Shown piece by piece: positions 6,175 through 6,233 of a stretch of DNA of 6,233 nt. The stretch's first letter is position 1. Every line of letters begins with the position of its first letter. Made by a program: the position numbers and the translations under genes. The notes beneath the pieces are model-generated. The model did no database searches. It was not told where the DNA came from and worked only from the letters and a program-made list of their open reading frames with translations. The DNA is from Holophagaceae bacterium (GTDB lineage Bacteria; Acidobacteriota; Holophagae; Holophagales; Holophagaceae). The stretch is from assembly GCA_003538615.1 (NCBI GenBank), contig DPRT01000118.1, positions 1-6,233 of the forward strand. Reading direction: 5' to 3'.

Positions 6175-6233
6175 TTGGCCGGAAATCTGATCCGGAACCC
6201 GGAGACCATCGCCGAGATCACCGCCCGGGCCTG
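6175..6233 (+). CDS. Start of an unidentified gene, cut by the window edge
   Basis: A TTG codon 4 nt after GGAGG opens a frame whose first 19 residues read MAGNLIRNPETIAEITARA and which is still open at the last base. The codons favour G or C at the third position, as in the other genes here. It is divergent from the radical SAM gene across 77 bases. The pattern of an initial helix with IRNPETIAEI faintly recalls the start of small CoA-binding-domain (Rossmann) proteins. That is a guess, because no diagnostic motif is in view. The alternative ATG at 6140 runs into a stop after 16 codons and can be dismissed. Confidence 0.5.
   Translation, partial: MAGNLIRNPETIAEITARA

Noticed and set aside
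6140..6190. Small open frame from the ATG at 6140
   Set aside because: It encodes only 16 residues, has no ribosome binding site and overlaps the better-supported start at 6175 in another frame.
4719..6221. A long alternative frame on the same strand as the radical SAM gene
   Set aside because: Its product is dominated by Pro, Gly, Arg and His in no recognisable pattern, while the overlapping frame has catalytic motifs and family-like length.

Overview
The window is ordinary, tightly packed chromosomal DNA from a high-GC bacterium. It has strong G/C bias at third codon positions, clear Shine-Dalgarno sites, TTG starts and a Sec-type signal peptide. A Gram-negative-like lineage such as Acidobacteriota (Holophaga/Geothrix-like) fits the gene styles, but this is an impression and was not tested. 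No mobile element, CRISPR array, phage gene, rRNA or riboswitch was seen, and no stretch over 300 bases lacks a gene.

Layout from left to right. An initiator tRNA (tRNA-fMet, anticodon CAU, CCA encoded) lies on the minus strand at 28-104, with a good sigma70-type promoter just upstream. Divergent from it is a secreted M1-family zinc metallopeptidase (197-2143, plus). It converges, with a 3-nt gap, on a minus-strand gene (2147-3106) whose C-terminal half resembles a TlpA/thioredoxin-like fold that has lost both active-site cysteines. That gene is divergent from pyrF (3156-3881, plus; TTG start), which encodes orotidine 5'-phosphate decarboxylase. pyrF overlaps by one base a small two-helix membrane protein (3881-4423), so the two probably form a translationally coupled unit. 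This pair converges, with a 6-nt gap, on a minus-strand radical SAM protein with an N-terminal cobalamin-binding-like domain and C-terminal TPR-like repeats (4430-6097). At the right edge a further plus-strand gene seems to begin at 6175 with a TTG codon after a strong GGAGG.

Apart from the pyrF pair, the genes alternate in orientation and do not suggest one pathway: translation initiation, extracytoplasmic proteolysis, pyrimidine synthesis and an unassigned radical SAM reaction. The items most worth a second look are the cysteine-less TlpA-like protein, the radical SAM-TPR protein whose substrate is unknown, and the unrecognised membrane protein coupled to pyrF. I did not find convincing evidence of a new multi-gene system.
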